Source: Planctomycetota bacterium
GTDB taxonomy: Bacteria; Planctomycetota; Phycisphaerae; Phycisphaerales; Phycisphaeraceae
DNA length: 64,000 nucleotides
Reading direction: 5' to 3'
NCBI GenBank assembly: GCA_016350165.1
Contig: CP066225.1
Span: 1,612,001 to 1,676,000 of the forward strand
Below the pieces are notes generated by a model. It made no database searches, had not been told where the DNA came from, and saw only the letters and a list, made by a program, of their open reading frames with translations. This document shows, piece after piece, positions 44,901-54,559 of this stretch. The position numbers and the translations under genes are program-made. Position 1 is the first letter of the stretch; every line of letters starts with the position of its first letter.

Positions 44901-44931
44901 AAAAGACCTCCTACGTTGGGAGGTCTTTTTT
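44901..44931 (+). terminator. Intrinsic terminator after glyS
   Basis: AAAAGACCTCC (44901-44911) pairs with GGAGGTCTTTT (44919-44929), followed by T. Confidence 0.9.
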
Positions 44932-45456
44932 ATTGTCGATTGTTTTATTAAGTCATAAATGAGCCACAAACCAAGGGATGTCATAGGTTGGATCGGGAAA
45001 GCCTTTGAAATAGATAAGTAGCTAATATCTTGTCAGCTAATACGTTAAATGCGCCCAATTGCACGTGACTTTGCGGAATAAACGCTGATTTGGCTCATTG
45101 ACAACTGAAACAGTTGGCAAGAATGACAGGGGGTGTGAAAGTGAGTAGGAAATTCCTTTTGGATTGCTCGAACTTCCAACTTAAAATACTGTTCACAGCA
45201 TGAGTGATATCAGTTCATCATCATTTCGGTTAGACGAGTGCTGTCAGCATCTGACACAGTTGTGTCAAAAATAGGTTTGCATCGGATTCTTAATAATCAG
45301 TTTGTGATACACACATGCGTCGATGTGTGTTGATTACTATTCATGGCTTAGAAATAGGCCTGATGTTGTGTTTGCCGTATCAGTATTCATAGCACGCGCT
45401 TCGACTGCGCCGATGTAATGGAGACTGAAACTGGCAGGGAAGCCATTGGAGGTGTG
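44932..45456. other. Intergenic region with overlapping palindromes
   Basis: About 525 bases without a gene. It contains TGTCAG-CAT-CTGACA (45242-45256), TGACACA-GT-TGTGTCA (45252-45267) and ACACACAT-N6-ATGTGTGT (45309-45330), upstream of the sorted surface protein. These are probable regulatory sites for that gene. Confidence 0.5.
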
Positions 45457-46440
45457 ATGTATCGTAAGATTATCACCGCGATTTTTGCTGGATGCATTGG
45501 TAGTACAACTGCATATAGTCAAACAAACGAATTGAATGTGCTGCACTTTGAAGAGTTAAAGCATGGCCAAATTGTTGACCAGCCATTAGACGGTGTTTCC
45601 GTCGCTAGCACCAATCTTAACGTTGGATACTCTATCCGGGCATTCGATACACGTATCCGTCAAAGCGAGTACCCAGGCCTTGAAGGAGCTGATGGTATTA
45701 CTGGTCAATGGAATGGCGGCAACCTCAAACATGATATTGTCCTAGGCAAAGCATTGGCGATCATGCCACACGAAGGCCTTGCTGATGACGAAATGCGTGC
45801 AGCGGTGAGCTTTGAGTTTTCACACCCCGTCGATGAATTCGGCCTCGACGTGATTAACATCGCCGAGGATGATGAGCAATCACACATTGCCTTTTATGAC
45901 GGCGATGATCTTGTCGGTATGGTAAAACTCAACGACTTCATCAACCCGACAAAAGATCTGTATGACCCAACCATCGAATACGGCGATCGTACAGCGAACC
46001 GTATCAGACCAATTACCGCAGACGATGTCGATGCGGTCGAATTCACACGCGTTGAATTACACATTGCCACAAAAGATGGTGCCATCGACAACGTGACATA
46101 TAAGAAAGCTAAGCCTTTAGCTTCTGTATTCACCGATATCGCCCTACCTGCATCGACCTTCGACAACGAAGTTGAAACAAGCGGCACGCTCTCTACTGGA
46201 ACTGCACCTCTGCAAGGTAGCTCACGTTTCGTCGTTCTTCCAACTTCAAGTGGGGGCGTGCCCCTCGCAGCAGCGGGCGTTTCTAGCCCAGAACTATTTG
46301 AACAACCTGATCCAACGCCTCCTGATGATCCCAACAATCCAATTGACCCTCCTGATACCCCTGTTGTACCAATACCCGGTGCAGCAGTTGCAGGCCTCGC
46401 ACTACTTGGTCTACTTGGATTCAAACGCAATCGATATTAA
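45457..46440 (+). CDS. Secreted protein with PEP-CTERM-like sorting tail
   Basis: About 327 residues from ATG 45457, which has GGAGGTG just upstream; the frame extends 13 residues further back. A signal peptide (KIITAIFAGCIGSTTAYS) is followed by a beta-rich domain (VSFEFSHPVDEFGLDVINIA, IAFYDGDDLVGMV) and a Pro/Asp linker (about residues 285-303). It ends VVPIPGAAVAGLALLGLLG then FKRNRY: a VPxPGA motif, a short hydrophobic helix and a basic tail, like PEP-CTERM/exosortase substrates. Exosortase itself is not in the window, but the next gene is of the exosortase-locus deacetylase type. Surface or EPS-associated function is inferred. Confidence 0.8.
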   Translation: MYRKIITAIFAGCIGSTTAYSQTNELNVLHFEELKHGQIVDQPLDGVSVASTNLNVGYSIRAFDTRIRQSEYPGLEGADGITGQWNGGNLKHDIVLGKALAIMPHEGLADDEMRAAVSFEFSHPVDEFGLDVINIAEDDEQSHIAFYDGDDLVGMVKLNDFINPTKDLYDPTIEYGDRTANRIRPITADDVDAVEFTRVELHIATKDGAIDNVTYKKAKPLASVFTDIALPASTFDNEVETSGTLSTGTAPLQGSSRFVVLPTSSGGVPLAAAGVSSPELFEQPDPTPPDDPNNPIDPPDTPVVPIPGAAVAGLALLGLLGFKRNRY

Positions 46441-46467
46441 ATCACTGTTACTTTTCCCTGCAATGAT

Positions 46468-46503
46468 GAAGCCTTGCTCAATCGAGTGAGGCTTCTTTTT
46501 TTA
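46468..46503 (+). terminator. Intrinsic terminator after the sorted surface protein
   Basis: GAAGCCTTGCTC (46468-46479) pairs with GAGTGAGGCTTC (46484-46495), including two G-T pairs, then seven T. Confidence 0.85.
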
Positions 46504-46616
46504 CTTAGGCCGATAAAACACTGCAAAAACCTCACCAACGCCACCTCCATCCATTTACCGATAATACTACCGTGAGGAGAATAGCCTTTGCACGCGCATT
46601 CGGAAAGAGGATTCAG

Positions 46617-47537
46617 TTGCACCCAGACAATCACACAAACACAAGCTCGCAATCAACTTATTCAGGCGGCTATGCTGCATGCATGACGATTGATGTTGAA
46701 GAGTATTTCCAGATCGAAGCTGGGCATGGCGTTGTCATGCTCGAAGAGTGGGGGCAATGGGAAAGTCGCGTTGAACAGCAAATGGACCTGCTCCTTGGCC
46801 TTTTCGCTGAACACAATATCAAAGCCACGCTCTTCACACTTGGCTATATTGCAAAACAGCACCCCATGCTAGTTCGACGTTTCGTTGAACTAGGTCACGA
46901 AGTCGCATGTCATGGCAATATGCATCAGCGACTACATCGCCTTACCCCCGAACAATTCGCAGACGATCTCAAAGCATCTAAGTCACGATTAGAAGATACC
47001 ACAGGCCAAGCCGTTCTCGGCTATCGTGCACCAACATGGTCTGTCACACATCAAACAAACTGGGCAATCGATGTCATCTTCGAAGCGGGTTTCAAATACG
47101 ATGCTAGTATCTTCCCAGTCAAGCATCCGCAATACGGCGTCAGCAGTGCTCCCATTAAACCCTATATTTTAAGGGATAAAAACCAAAAGCAACTCATTGA
47201 ACTCCCACCATGTGTCTGGCAAATCTGGAAAAACAAAAACCTCCCAGTCGCAGGCGGCGGTTATTTCCGTCAATTCCCACTCGCTATGATGAAGATGGGT
47301 ATGCGACAAGCTAAACAACACAAACGACCCGCTGTCCTTTACTTCCATCCTTGGGAATTTGATGCACAGCAACCTAAGCTACCACTCGGCAAGCTCGGAC
47401 AAGTTCGCACCTATCGCGGTATTAGAGGCGCATACGACAAGCTCAATAAAATCTGTCACTATGGCCAACAGATTGGCGATTGGCAACTCATGCGCGACAT
47501 CGCATCACAAACACCAGTTGATACATTCAGCCTATAA
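46617..47537 (+). CDS. Polysaccharide deacetylase of the exosortase (XrtA/PEP-CTERM) locus type
   Basis: 306 residues from TTG 46617 (AAAGAGG about seven bases upstream); a GTG at 46572 or ATG 46683 are alternatives. NodB fold: MTIDVEEYFQIEAG (metal Asp), HNIKATLFTLGYIAKQHP, GHEVACHGNMHQRLHRL (metal His pair), GYRAPTWSV and ending YFHPWEFDAQQPKL with RTYRGIRGAY. The HPWEFD...P end is the DUF3473 tail seen in deacetylases of exosortase-linked EPS loci. It follows the gene for the sorted surface protein, on the same strand but behind a terminator. It probably de-N-acetylates an exopolysaccharide. Confidence 0.88.
   Translation: MHPDNHTNTSSQSTYSGGYAACMTIDVEEYFQIEAGHGVVMLEEWGQWESRVEQQMDLLLGLFAEHNIKATLFTLGYIAKQHPMLVRRFVELGHEVACHGNMHQRLHRLTPEQFADDLKASKSRLEDTTGQAVLGYRAPTWSVTHQTNWAIDVIFEAGFKYDASIFPVKHPQYGVSSAPIKPYILRDKNQKQLIELPPCVWQIWKNKNLPVAGGGYFRQFPLAMMKMGMRQAKQHKRPAVLYFHPWEFDAQQPKLPLGKLGQVRTYRGIRGAYDKLNKICHYGQQIGDWQLMRDIASQTPVDTFSL
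46978..46992. repeat. Near copy of CTAATC-type palindrome inside deacetylase gene
   Basis: CTAAGT-CAC-GATTAG, with two mismatched arm positions, encoding part of SKSRLED. Confidence 0.4.
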
Positions 47538-47545
47538 AACAAATA

Positions 47546-49048
47546 TTATTTATTTGATTTATTAATCAGATTGGTTGTTGATTTGCCTTCAACAAGCTCT
47601 ATGCGCTTGATAGACCCACCGTTAGCTTCGACAATATCCCAACCAACAATATCCTGTTTGCGTTTATAGTCCGCGCCCTTCGTCAGAATATCTGGGTTCA
47701 CCGTCTTAATCAGATCGTAAGGCGTATCTTCATCAAAAAGCACAACCCCATCTACGCATGCCTGCGATGCAATAATCCTTGCACGATCATGTTCTTTCTG
47801 CACAGGACGTCCTGGCCCCTTCAATCGTTTCACTGAATCATCCGTATTGATCCCCACAATCATCGCATCACCAGTGCGACGTGACTTCTCCAAATATGTC
47901 ACATGACCCAAGTGCAAAATATCAAAGCACCCATTGGTAAACACAACCTTTTTACCCTGCTTTTGCTGCTTTTTCGCAAACGCAGCCGCCTGCTTACGTG
48001 TCATCACTTTACGCTCGTAATCAAGCTCTTTCGATGCTGAAACTGACTGCGTTTCAATCGCTTCAAGTATTTCCTGCCCTGTCACTGTTGCAGCACCAAA
48101 CTTCTGCACCTTAATACCAGCCGCAACATTCGCAAGCCAAGTCGCCGTCGGCGTATCTGCACCAGCAGCTAAACATGCTGCCAACACCGTGATCACCACA
48201 TCACCAGCACCAGTCACATCAAACACTTCATGCTGCTCAGCTTTAAACGTTGTCAGCGAACGTGAACGAGGCTTGCCATCAAATAGCGACATGCCCGCTG
48301 AACCACGCGTCACCAAAACACTCTTCGTCTTAAGCTTCTTGACCAGTTCACTCGCAGCTTCTTCAGCTGTCTTATCATCAGTGATCGCAAACCCAACGTA
48401 TTGTTCTGTTTCTTTACGGTTTGGCTTCAGAACCGTCGCGTTCTTGTATTTCGTCCAAGGCCGCACCTTCGGGTCTACCAACACCGGCGTCTCACTCTTA
48501 TCCGCCACCTCAATCGCAGCCTGACATACAGCTTCGGTCAGCACACCTTTGTCATAGTCTGACAAGATCACTGCATCCGCCCACTTCGCCGCTGCCTTTA
48601 CTTGTGTAATCAACTTCTTCTCAATCGAAGCCACTGGCACATGCGTTACTTCATGATCCAACCTCACCACCTGTTGCTGCTTCGCGATCACGCGCGTCTT
48701 CCTCGTCGTCGGCCTCGATGCATCCGCAACCACACCCACTGGATCAATCTTTAGATTCTTCAGTTCATCACAAAATAGCCGCCCATCCGGATCATCACCC
48801 GTGATACAGCACATTCTCACATCACAACCCAACGCCACCAAACACTGAGCCACATTCGCTGCCCCACCCAGCTTCCACTCTTCAGACTCAACCTCCAGCA
48901 CAGGCACCGGTGCCTCCGGCGATATCCGGTCAATCCGGCCAATGATATAACCATCAAGCATCGCATCACCAATCACCGCAATTTTCTTGCCGAGGGCGCC
49001 GCGAAGATATGTCTCTACCTGTTGAATGTCTGGCTGCTTGAAGCTCAT
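47546..49048 (-). CDS. hldE: Bifunctional heptose-7-phosphate kinase / heptose-1-phosphate adenylyltransferase
   Basis: 500 residues, two domains. Residues about 1-330 are a ribokinase-type (PfkB) kinase: GDAMLDGYIIGRIDRISPEAPVPVLE, GGAANVAQCLVALGC and the catalytic DVTGAGDVVITVLA. Residues about 365-500 are a nucleotidyltransferase: VVFTNGCFDILHLGHVTYLE, with the HxGH signature and INTDDSV. It phosphorylates D-glycero-manno-heptose-7-P and later adenylylates the 1-phosphate in the ADP-heptose route to LPS core. AGGAA eight bases before ATG 49048 supports the start. hldD lies 1.3 kb away on the same strand. Confidence 0.96.
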   Translation of the reverse strand: MSFKQPDIQQVETYLRGALGKKIAVIGDAMLDGYIIGRIDRISPEAPVPVLEVESEEWKLGGAANVAQCLVALGCDVRMCCITGDDPDGRLFCDELKNLKIDPVGVVADASRPTTRKTRVIAKQQQVVRLDHEVTHVPVASIEKKLITQVKAAAKWADAVILSDYDKGVLTEAVCQAAIEVADKSETPVLVDPKVRPWTKYKNATVLKPNRKETEQYVGFAITDDKTAEEAASELVKKLKTKSVLVTRGSAGMSLFDGKPRSRSLTTFKAEQHEVFDVTGAGDVVITVLAACLAAGADTPTATWLANVAAGIKVQKFGAATVTGQEILEAIETQSVSASKELDYERKVMTRKQAAAFAKKQQKQGKKVVFTNGCFDILHLGHVTYLEKSRRTGDAMIVGINTDDSVKRLKGPGRPVQKEHDRARIIASQACVDGVVLFDEDTPYDLIKTVNPDILTKGADYKRKQDIVGWDIVEANGGSIKRIELVEGKSTTNLINKSNK

Positions 49049-49515
49049 GTGTGATTCCTGAGATTGAGCGATCTTTGTGAACTTGGCTCAGCTCCCCCCT
49101 CCAACGCCGGCCAATATCTGCCTTAAGCACAGTATGTTATCAGGTTGCAGCCAACAAGTGTATCAGGCAACCCCACCTCACCATCTCACTCGCCATACCG
49201 ATTGTCACTTCCCACACACACCTTTTTCTGCACAACCCCATACCCACCATTATTTCATTTTCCCCATCTCTCCGCTATTCCACCATGCCATTCGTCCACA
49301 GCAACACCATCTCATTATTCACCACACCCACCACGACCCCAAATAAACCGCATCCACCTCCTCTCCTTCACACCTCACTTCAACACCCCTCCCTCAGCGC
49401 AAAAATAAATCGCGCAACCGCCCATCCAGCGCAACCCAATCACGCAGGATAACCCGTCACACGATTCTGTGAATAAACCATCTCAACGCAATTACATTTC
49501 ACGAATGCAGCAGAA
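49049..49515. other. Intergenic region, C-rich, no gene
   Basis: About 470 bases. The plus strand is rich in C and His/Pro/Thr codons, giving open frames in two registers that look like low complexity. I see no hairpin or repeat worth naming. Confidence 0.5.
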
Positions 49516-49758
49516 TCAGTTGTTATACAACGGCGTCTGCCCTTCATTCGCATCAACATAATCCGTCATCAGATCATCAGCGATCTGATGAGCTTGATCT
49601 GCTGTCAGATCATCTGTCACCGCAACGACATCTGTAAACTGCTGATCTGTCTCGATGTGCCTCTTCTCAGCCCCATCAATATCATCTGTTGTCCCAATAA
49701 AAACGATTTCTTCCTGATTCTTTACAACGTAAACGCATGTGTCTCGCAATTGAAGCAT
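49516..49758 (-). CDS. Small GIY-YIG-like protein
   Basis: 80 residues. The N-terminal CVYVVKNQEEIVFIGTTDDI has the strand pattern of a GIY-YIG domain (VYV at 9-11, FIG at 20-22), and the C-terminus TDYVDANEGQTPLYNN resembles the end of such domains. A conserved Arg would be KRH (Arg 33). It lacks a clear Glu at the usual place and may be catalytically inactive. AGGAG six bases before ATG 49758 is a strong ribosome site, so it is probably expressed. Free-standing GIY-YIG proteins act in DNA repair or mobility, but no partner is nearby. Confidence 0.6.
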   Translation of the reverse strand: MLQLRDTCVYVVKNQEEIVFIGTTDDIDGAEKRHIETDQQFTDVVAVTDDLTADQAHQIADDLMTDYVDANEGQTPLYNN

Positions 49759-50263
49759 AAGAACGCTCCTGTCAATAGAAATGACTACGTAACGTCACAC
49801 GACAAAACTCATTTTCGAAGCGTATCCAAGAAATCCGTCAGCCTGCCCATACAAGCCTGTACAAACTTACGTTGTGTTCAATCAACTCCCAGAACACGCC
49901 CCGTCATATGCCCAGCTCTATCGATGTGACACTGAACCTATCTGATTATCAATAACGTTTAAGCGAACAATTGAGATAATTCTGTGGTTGTGATGCTAAT
50001 AGATCGAAACCTGACATCACAGTATAAACAATACCAAAAGATCTGTGCCATATTTTACGTTAACCGCAGCAAGATGAAAAGATATTTTAGTACCTTTCTG
50101 CCATACTTCCGCAATCCGTGCTAACCTCATCGTTATTCACCTGATCACGAAAACCTGTGCAGCTAGCTCACATCACTTTTCACTCGCCGCAGTGCAACCA
50201 AACACATCTCACGCACTGTTCACTATGTATGACGCTCGACACAGATTTTTGTTGCATCCAACC
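49759..50263. other. Intergenic region, no gene
   Basis: About 500 bases between two minus-strand genes. I see no clear open frame, hairpin or repeat except the terminator at 50273-50294. Confidence 0.5.
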
Positions 50264-50294
50264 ACAAAAAAACGGCAAATCCGCAGATTCGCCG
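50264..50294 (-). terminator. Intrinsic terminator after hldD
   Basis: On the minus strand CGGCGAATC and GATTTGCCG (complements of 50286-50294 and 50273-50281) pair across TGCG, followed by seven T. Confidence 0.85.
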
Positions 50295-50343
50295 CTTCTA
50301 TTTCGCAATTTTGCTATCAAACCTCCCCCAAAAACCTCAACAA

Positions 50344-51345
50344 TTATCCCTGCAACGACTCCAGATAAGCCACATACTTCTTCACACCACTCTCTATCTC
50401 ATGGATAGGATCATCATACCCTGACACAAACATCTTACGCATCGTCGCCTGCGTGAAGTACTGATATTTACCTCTCAAATCCTCAGGCATCGGGATAAAC
50501 TCAATATCATCTTCCAACTGGAGCGCACTAAATACTGCTTTCGCAAAATCCAAGAATGTTCTCGCCTTCCCTGTCCCCACGTTGTATACGCCATTCGCCG
50601 CATCGGCCGTCACCGCCGCCTCCAAAAAGTGAAGCGTCATCCCTACCACATCATCCACAAACACAAAATCACGTCGCTGACACCCATCATCAATCCCATC
50701 CTTATGCGACATGAACAGCTTCATCTTCCCCGTCTCTTTAATCTGGTTATATGTATGGAACGCAACACTCGCCATCCGCCCCTTATGCTGTTCGCGTGGG
50801 CCATATACATTAAAGAACTTCAGCCCCGCCCAACGTGGTGGCGTCTTCGCCTGCTTCAATGCCCACAAATCAAACAAGTGTTTTGATTCGCCGTACAAAT
50901 TCAAAGGCTCATACACCTTCGGATCAATCTCATCTGAATACCCATGACCACCATCACCATACGTTGCAGCACTCGACGCATACACAAACGAAACTCCCTC
51001 TTTCGTACACCACTCCCACAACTTCGTCGTGTACTTCAGATTAATCCCCATCACGTATTCACGATCCGTCACCGTCGTATCGCTGCAAGCCCCCATGTGA
51101 ATAATCGCTTCAACCGTCTCCGCTGATTGCTCTTTCAGCCAAGCATGCAGATCATGCAAATCCAACCACAGACTCACCTTCATATCCTTCGTATAACGAT
51201 CAGTCTTCGGCGCAACACTTGATGCAGGCCCATCACGCAACTCTGGATAATCATCCACCACCACGATATCCGTCTGCCCGCGTTCATTCAGCGTGTTCAC
51301 AATGTTCGCACCGATGAACCCATTTGTTCCTGTCACAACTATCAT
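50344..51345 (-). CDS. hldD: ADP-glyceromanno-heptose 6-epimerase
   Basis: 333 residues; inverts C6 of ADP-D-glycero-D-manno-heptose to give the L,D form for LPS core. N-terminal GTNGFIGANIVNTLNERG is the NADP Rossmann motif, then IIHMGACSDTTVTDREYVM (the HldD hallmark), YASSAATYGDGGHGYSDE and the catalytic Y-x-x-x-K in LYGESKHLFD. It ends VYNVGTGKARTF and a tail with KYQYFTQATM. ATG 51345 has AAGGGA about eight bases upstream; the in-frame TTG at 51351 is unlikely. It pairs functionally with hldE. Confidence 0.96.
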   Translation of the reverse strand: MIVVTGTNGFIGANIVNTLNERGQTDIVVVDDYPELRDGPASSVAPKTDRYTKDMKVSLWLDLHDLHAWLKEQSAETVEAIIHMGACSDTTVTDREYVMGINLKYTTKLWEWCTKEGVSFVYASSAATYGDGGHGYSDEIDPKVYEPLNLYGESKHLFDLWALKQAKTPPRWAGLKFFNVYGPREQHKGRMASVAFHTYNQIKETGKMKLFMSHKDGIDDGCQRRDFVFVDDVVGMTLHFLEAAVTADAANGVYNVGTGKARTFLDFAKAVFSALQLEDDIEFIPMPEDLRGKYQYFTQATMRKMFVSGYDDPIHEIESGVKKYVAYLESLQG

Positions 51346-51523
51346 GCGCAATGTCCCTTGCTGCCTTAAAAATCACATTCTGATCCCGCTATTCTAGCAC
51401 TATTCACTCACTGCACACCATCACGTCATCCCCATCGCCACGACTATTGTGCAAAACAAGTAAAGCGAACGATTTACGCACCACATTCAGCAATTTCGTA
51501 CATCCTCCACAACCCAATTCCGT

Positions 51524-51529
51524 TACAAT
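51524..51529 (+). promoter_or_regulatory. -10 box near the murJ-fusion start (leaderless candidate)
   Basis: TACAAT ends eight bases before ATG 51538; no Shine-Dalgarno sequence is present. Confidence 0.4.
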
Positions 51530-51537
51530 AGCCGCAC

Positions 51538-54150
51538 ATGAGCAACCCTGAGTCTTCCCCCACCACAACCTGCGAGACTTCACCCAACGCCGCACCTCGG
51601 CTCTCGCTTTCTCATGCAATCCTTGGCAGACTCGATGCTTTTCTCACACGCAACGCGCGACTCATCCTCTTCATCTATTGGCCACTCCTCGCCATCAGCA
51701 CCCACATGCCTGACCCTCAACTCTTCGAACCGGGTCAGCCAACCGTTTTTCAGCACGACAAGATCATCCACGTCTTCGCCTTCGGCCTCCTCACCTACCT
51801 CATCATTCGGGCACGCATTCTCACCGCCCACGCCTCCTACGCCCTCACCTGCCTCACCGCCCTCATCCTCGCATCAACTTATGCATGCATCGACGAGTTC
51901 ACCCAAGCATACGTCGGCCGCCAAGTCTCCGACGCCGACCTCATCGCCTCCATCATTGGCATCCTCACCGTCTACCTACTCTCAGTCGCACCACCACCCT
52001 ACCCCGGCAAAATCAACTGGCGCATTTGGCCAGCCCGCGCAACCTGGCTCATCATCGCACCGACCCTCACACTTCTAACAATACTCCGCCAAGGCAACCG
52101 TGTAATTGGATGGATCTATCGCCAATTCATGCAAACTTATCCGGGATTAGACAAAGATACACACTTTGTTCTCGCCATCATCCTCACCGCGCTACTCGCA
52201 GCCTCAACCCCACTTGGACGCCGCCGACCCAAACTTTCAATTCTCTTCACCATTGCCATCATGGGCATCTCTGCCCCCGTTATCGAACATGTACAAAAAT
52301 TCACCGGCCGCGGCTTCGATCTCGCCGACGTCTTCAAGCACATGCAAGGCTTCATCCTCGTCCTCATCGCATGGACCATCTACGCCGCCGTCCGCTCCTT
52401 CCGCCTCTCCTCACTCACCGAATCAACATCAGAAAAACTCCCACTCACCTACACACCAAAACTCATCACCACCGAGCCATTATCCACCGCATCACAACAA
52501 CCTCGCCATTTCATTAACTACGCACTCATCGTCTCAGCACTCACATTCCTCTCCCGAATCTTCGGCCTCATACGCGACTCCATCCTCGCTTGGGCCTTCG
52601 GCCTCTCCCCTGTTGGCAACGCATTCTTCGTCGCATTCACCATACCCAACCTCTTCCGTCGTCTCTTCGGCGAAGGCGCTCTCACCGCCGCTTTCATCCC
52701 ACACTACACACGCCTCACCCAGTCCGACCCCGTCATCGCACGACGTTTCGCATACCTCGTCATCTCACTCCTCATCACACTCCTCGCTTCCATCACTCTC
52801 CTCGGCGAGCTCGGCCTCTTCCTCTTCAACCACTTCGGCAACTACTCAGAAAACACACACCTCATCCTCAAACTCACCATGATCATGCTCCCATACATGC
52901 CGCTGATCTGCCTCGTCGCCGTCATCGGCGGCATCCTCCAAGTTCATCACCGTTTCGGCCCACCTGCCGCAGCACCCGTCATTCTCAACCTCACCATGAT
53001 CGGCTTCGCCGTCTGTGCAGGACTTTTCTACTCCAAAAACATCGACCACTTCGGCCCCCGCATCGTCACCATCATCTCACTCGGCGTCCTCACCGCAGGC
53101 CTCATCCAAGTCGCATTCCTAACCCCAACCCTCTTCCATCTCGCTCGCCCAACACTTAACTTCTCAAAAACAGCCGAACACATCCGCTCAATGCTCTTCA
53201 TGATGATGCCCATGCTCATCGGCCTCGCCGTCCTCCAAATCAACACGCTCTTCGACACCCTCATCGCGCTCTTCTTCTCAATGCCCGACCTCACTGCCGA
53301 CCCAACCGCATCCACCACCATCCTCAATACCTCAATCGAATACCCCATGGATGCCAACTCAGTCTCAGCCCTCTACTTCGCGCAGCGTCTCTACCAATTC
53401 CCCCTCGCAATCTTTGGCATCGCCATCGCCACCGCCATCTTCCCAGCTTTCTCACACACCGCATCGCGCATCATCGAAGCCTCACGCAAAGGCGACCCAA
53501 CCGAACCGCATCGCAAGCAATTCCAAACACACCTCCATCACGGCATCCGCCTCACCATCTTCCTCGGCCTCCCCGCCGCCGTCGGCATCATCCTCATTCG
53601 TGAACCACTCGTTCGCCTACTTTTCCAGTACAACAACTTCAACGCAGCCGACACCGCTCGCGTCGCCCACATCCTCGTCGGCTACGCAATTTCCATCTGG
53701 GCATACTCACTCATCCACGTTCTAACACGCGCTTACTACGCACACAAAGATTCACTCACACCCCTCAAAATCTCAGTCTCAATGGTCATCTTCAATCTCC
53801 TCCTCAACCTCACCCTCATTTGGCCCCTCGGCACAGCAGGCCTCGCCTATTCAACCGCTGCAAGCGCCATCATCCAAGTCATCCTCCTGCTTTACTTCAT
53901 CAAAGCGTATAGCTTCGAGCCAATCAGCAAGTCAGTCGCCGTCGGCATCCTCCACACCATCGTCCTCACTTTCCTCATGGCCGTCTCCGTCTTCGGCTTC
54001 CTAACCTACTTCCAACCCATCACACAATCACGCACCCAATCCGCCATCATCTTATTCGCAACCGTCGCCCTCGGCGGCATCATCTACCTCGCCGCCGCCT
54101 TCTTCACCCGCGCTGAAGAAATCTCCTGGCTACGCAAAAAATCCGTCTAA
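51538..54150 (+). CDS. VanZ-VanZ-MurJ fusion: lipid II flippase with N-terminal VanZ-like modules
   Basis: 870 residues, against about 510-520 for MurJ alone. Residues about 41-150 and 205-285 are two VanZ-like modules, each with an acidic E-x-x-Q-x-x-x-x-R motif followed by ADL or ADV: IDEFTQAYVGRQVSDADLI and IEHVQKFTGRGFDLADVF. They are related, so they arose by duplication. From about residue 325 the protein is a MurJ/MviN flippase: SALTFLSRIFGLIRDSILAW, GNAFFVAFTIPNLFRRLFGE, GALTAAFIPHY and 14 predicted helices. MurJ exports lipid II for peptidoglycan synthesis. The fusion is read in one continuous frame. It has a -10-like box eight bases before ATG and no ribosome site. Confidence 0.9.
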   Translation: MSNPESSPTTTCETSPNAAPRLSLSHAILGRLDAFLTRNARLILFIYWPLLAISTHMPDPQLFEPGQPTVFQHDKIIHVFAFGLLTYLIIRARILTAHASYALTCLTALILASTYACIDEFTQAYVGRQVSDADLIASIIGILTVYLLSVAPPPYPGKINWRIWPARATWLIIAPTLTLLTILRQGNRVIGWIYRQFMQTYPGLDKDTHFVLAIILTALLAASTPLGRRRPKLSILFTIAIMGISAPVIEHVQKFTGRGFDLADVFKHMQGFILVLIAWTIYAAVRSFRLSSLTESTSEKLPLTYTPKLITTEPLSTASQQPRHFINYALIVSALTFLSRIFGLIRDSILAWAFGLSPVGNAFFVAFTIPNLFRRLFGEGALTAAFIPHYTRLTQSDPVIARRFAYLVISLLITLLASITLLGELGLFLFNHFGNYSENTHLILKLTMIMLPYMPLICLVAVIGGILQVHHRFGPPAAAPVILNLTMIGFAVCAGLFYSKNIDHFGPRIVTIISLGVLTAGLIQVAFLTPTLFHLARPTLNFSKTAEHIRSMLFMMMPMLIGLAVLQINTLFDTLIALFFSMPDLTADPTASTTILNTSIEYPMDANSVSALYFAQRLYQFPLAIFGIAIATAIFPAFSHTASRIIEASRKGDPTEPHRKQFQTHLHHGIRLTIFLGLPAAVGIILIREPLVRLLFQYNNFNAADTARVAHILVGYAISIWAYSLIHVLTRAYYAHKDSLTPLKISVSMVIFNLLLNLTLIWPLGTAGLAYSTAASAIIQVILLLYFIKAYSFEPISKSVAVGILHTIVLTFLMAVSVFGFLTYFQPITQSRTQSAIILFATVALGGIIYLAAAFFTRAEEISWLRKKSV

Positions 54151-54170
54151 CACTCTTAGCAAAGTAGCAT

Positions 54171-54506
54171 TCAATCAAAATCACTTGGCCGTTCAATCAT
54201 GCGAATCGCCTGATGAATATCTTGTGGTATTTCAAAGTTATACTTATGAAGCTGCTTCATTTTCTTTTTAAAAACCTTCATCACCACAACAAAATCATCA
54301 AAATTCTCTTCCGGTATATCACGCTCTAAAGCAAACCTGCAAACAATAATGACATTACTAATCTGATGTAAAATCATTTGCCTATGGATATCCCTATCAT
54401 CCCGACCTCTATCTTTTTTCTTAGCTAAACCAACAAAATTCCTTTCCAAACTTTCCGCCAAGTCGTTCTTCAAATAATAAATCGTATCTTCAATACTAAA
54501 ATTCAT
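54171..54506 (-). CDS. Hypothetical helical protein
   Basis: 111 residues from ATG 54506, with AGGAG about eight bases upstream; the frame stays open to 54551. Charged and probably all-helical (DDRDIHRQMILHQISNVIIV, VVVMKVFKKKMKQLHKYNF), with no signal peptide, membrane helix or known motif. It converges with the murJ fusion, with 20 bases between the stops. Confidence 0.6.
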   Translation of the reverse strand: MNFSIEDTIYYLKNDLAESLERNFVGLAKKKDRGRDDRDIHRQMILHQISNVIIVCRFALERDIPEENFDDFVVVMKVFKKKMKQLHKYNFEIPQDIHQAIRMIERPSDFD

Positions 54507-54559
54507 AGAACCAACTCCTGCATACATTTTCACAAAACAAATACTAACCATACTAATTT

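Noticed and set aside
49077-49408. Two overlapping plus-strand open frames
   Set aside because: Both are His/Pro/Thr-rich translations of C-rich intergenic DNA in different registers, with no initiation signal.
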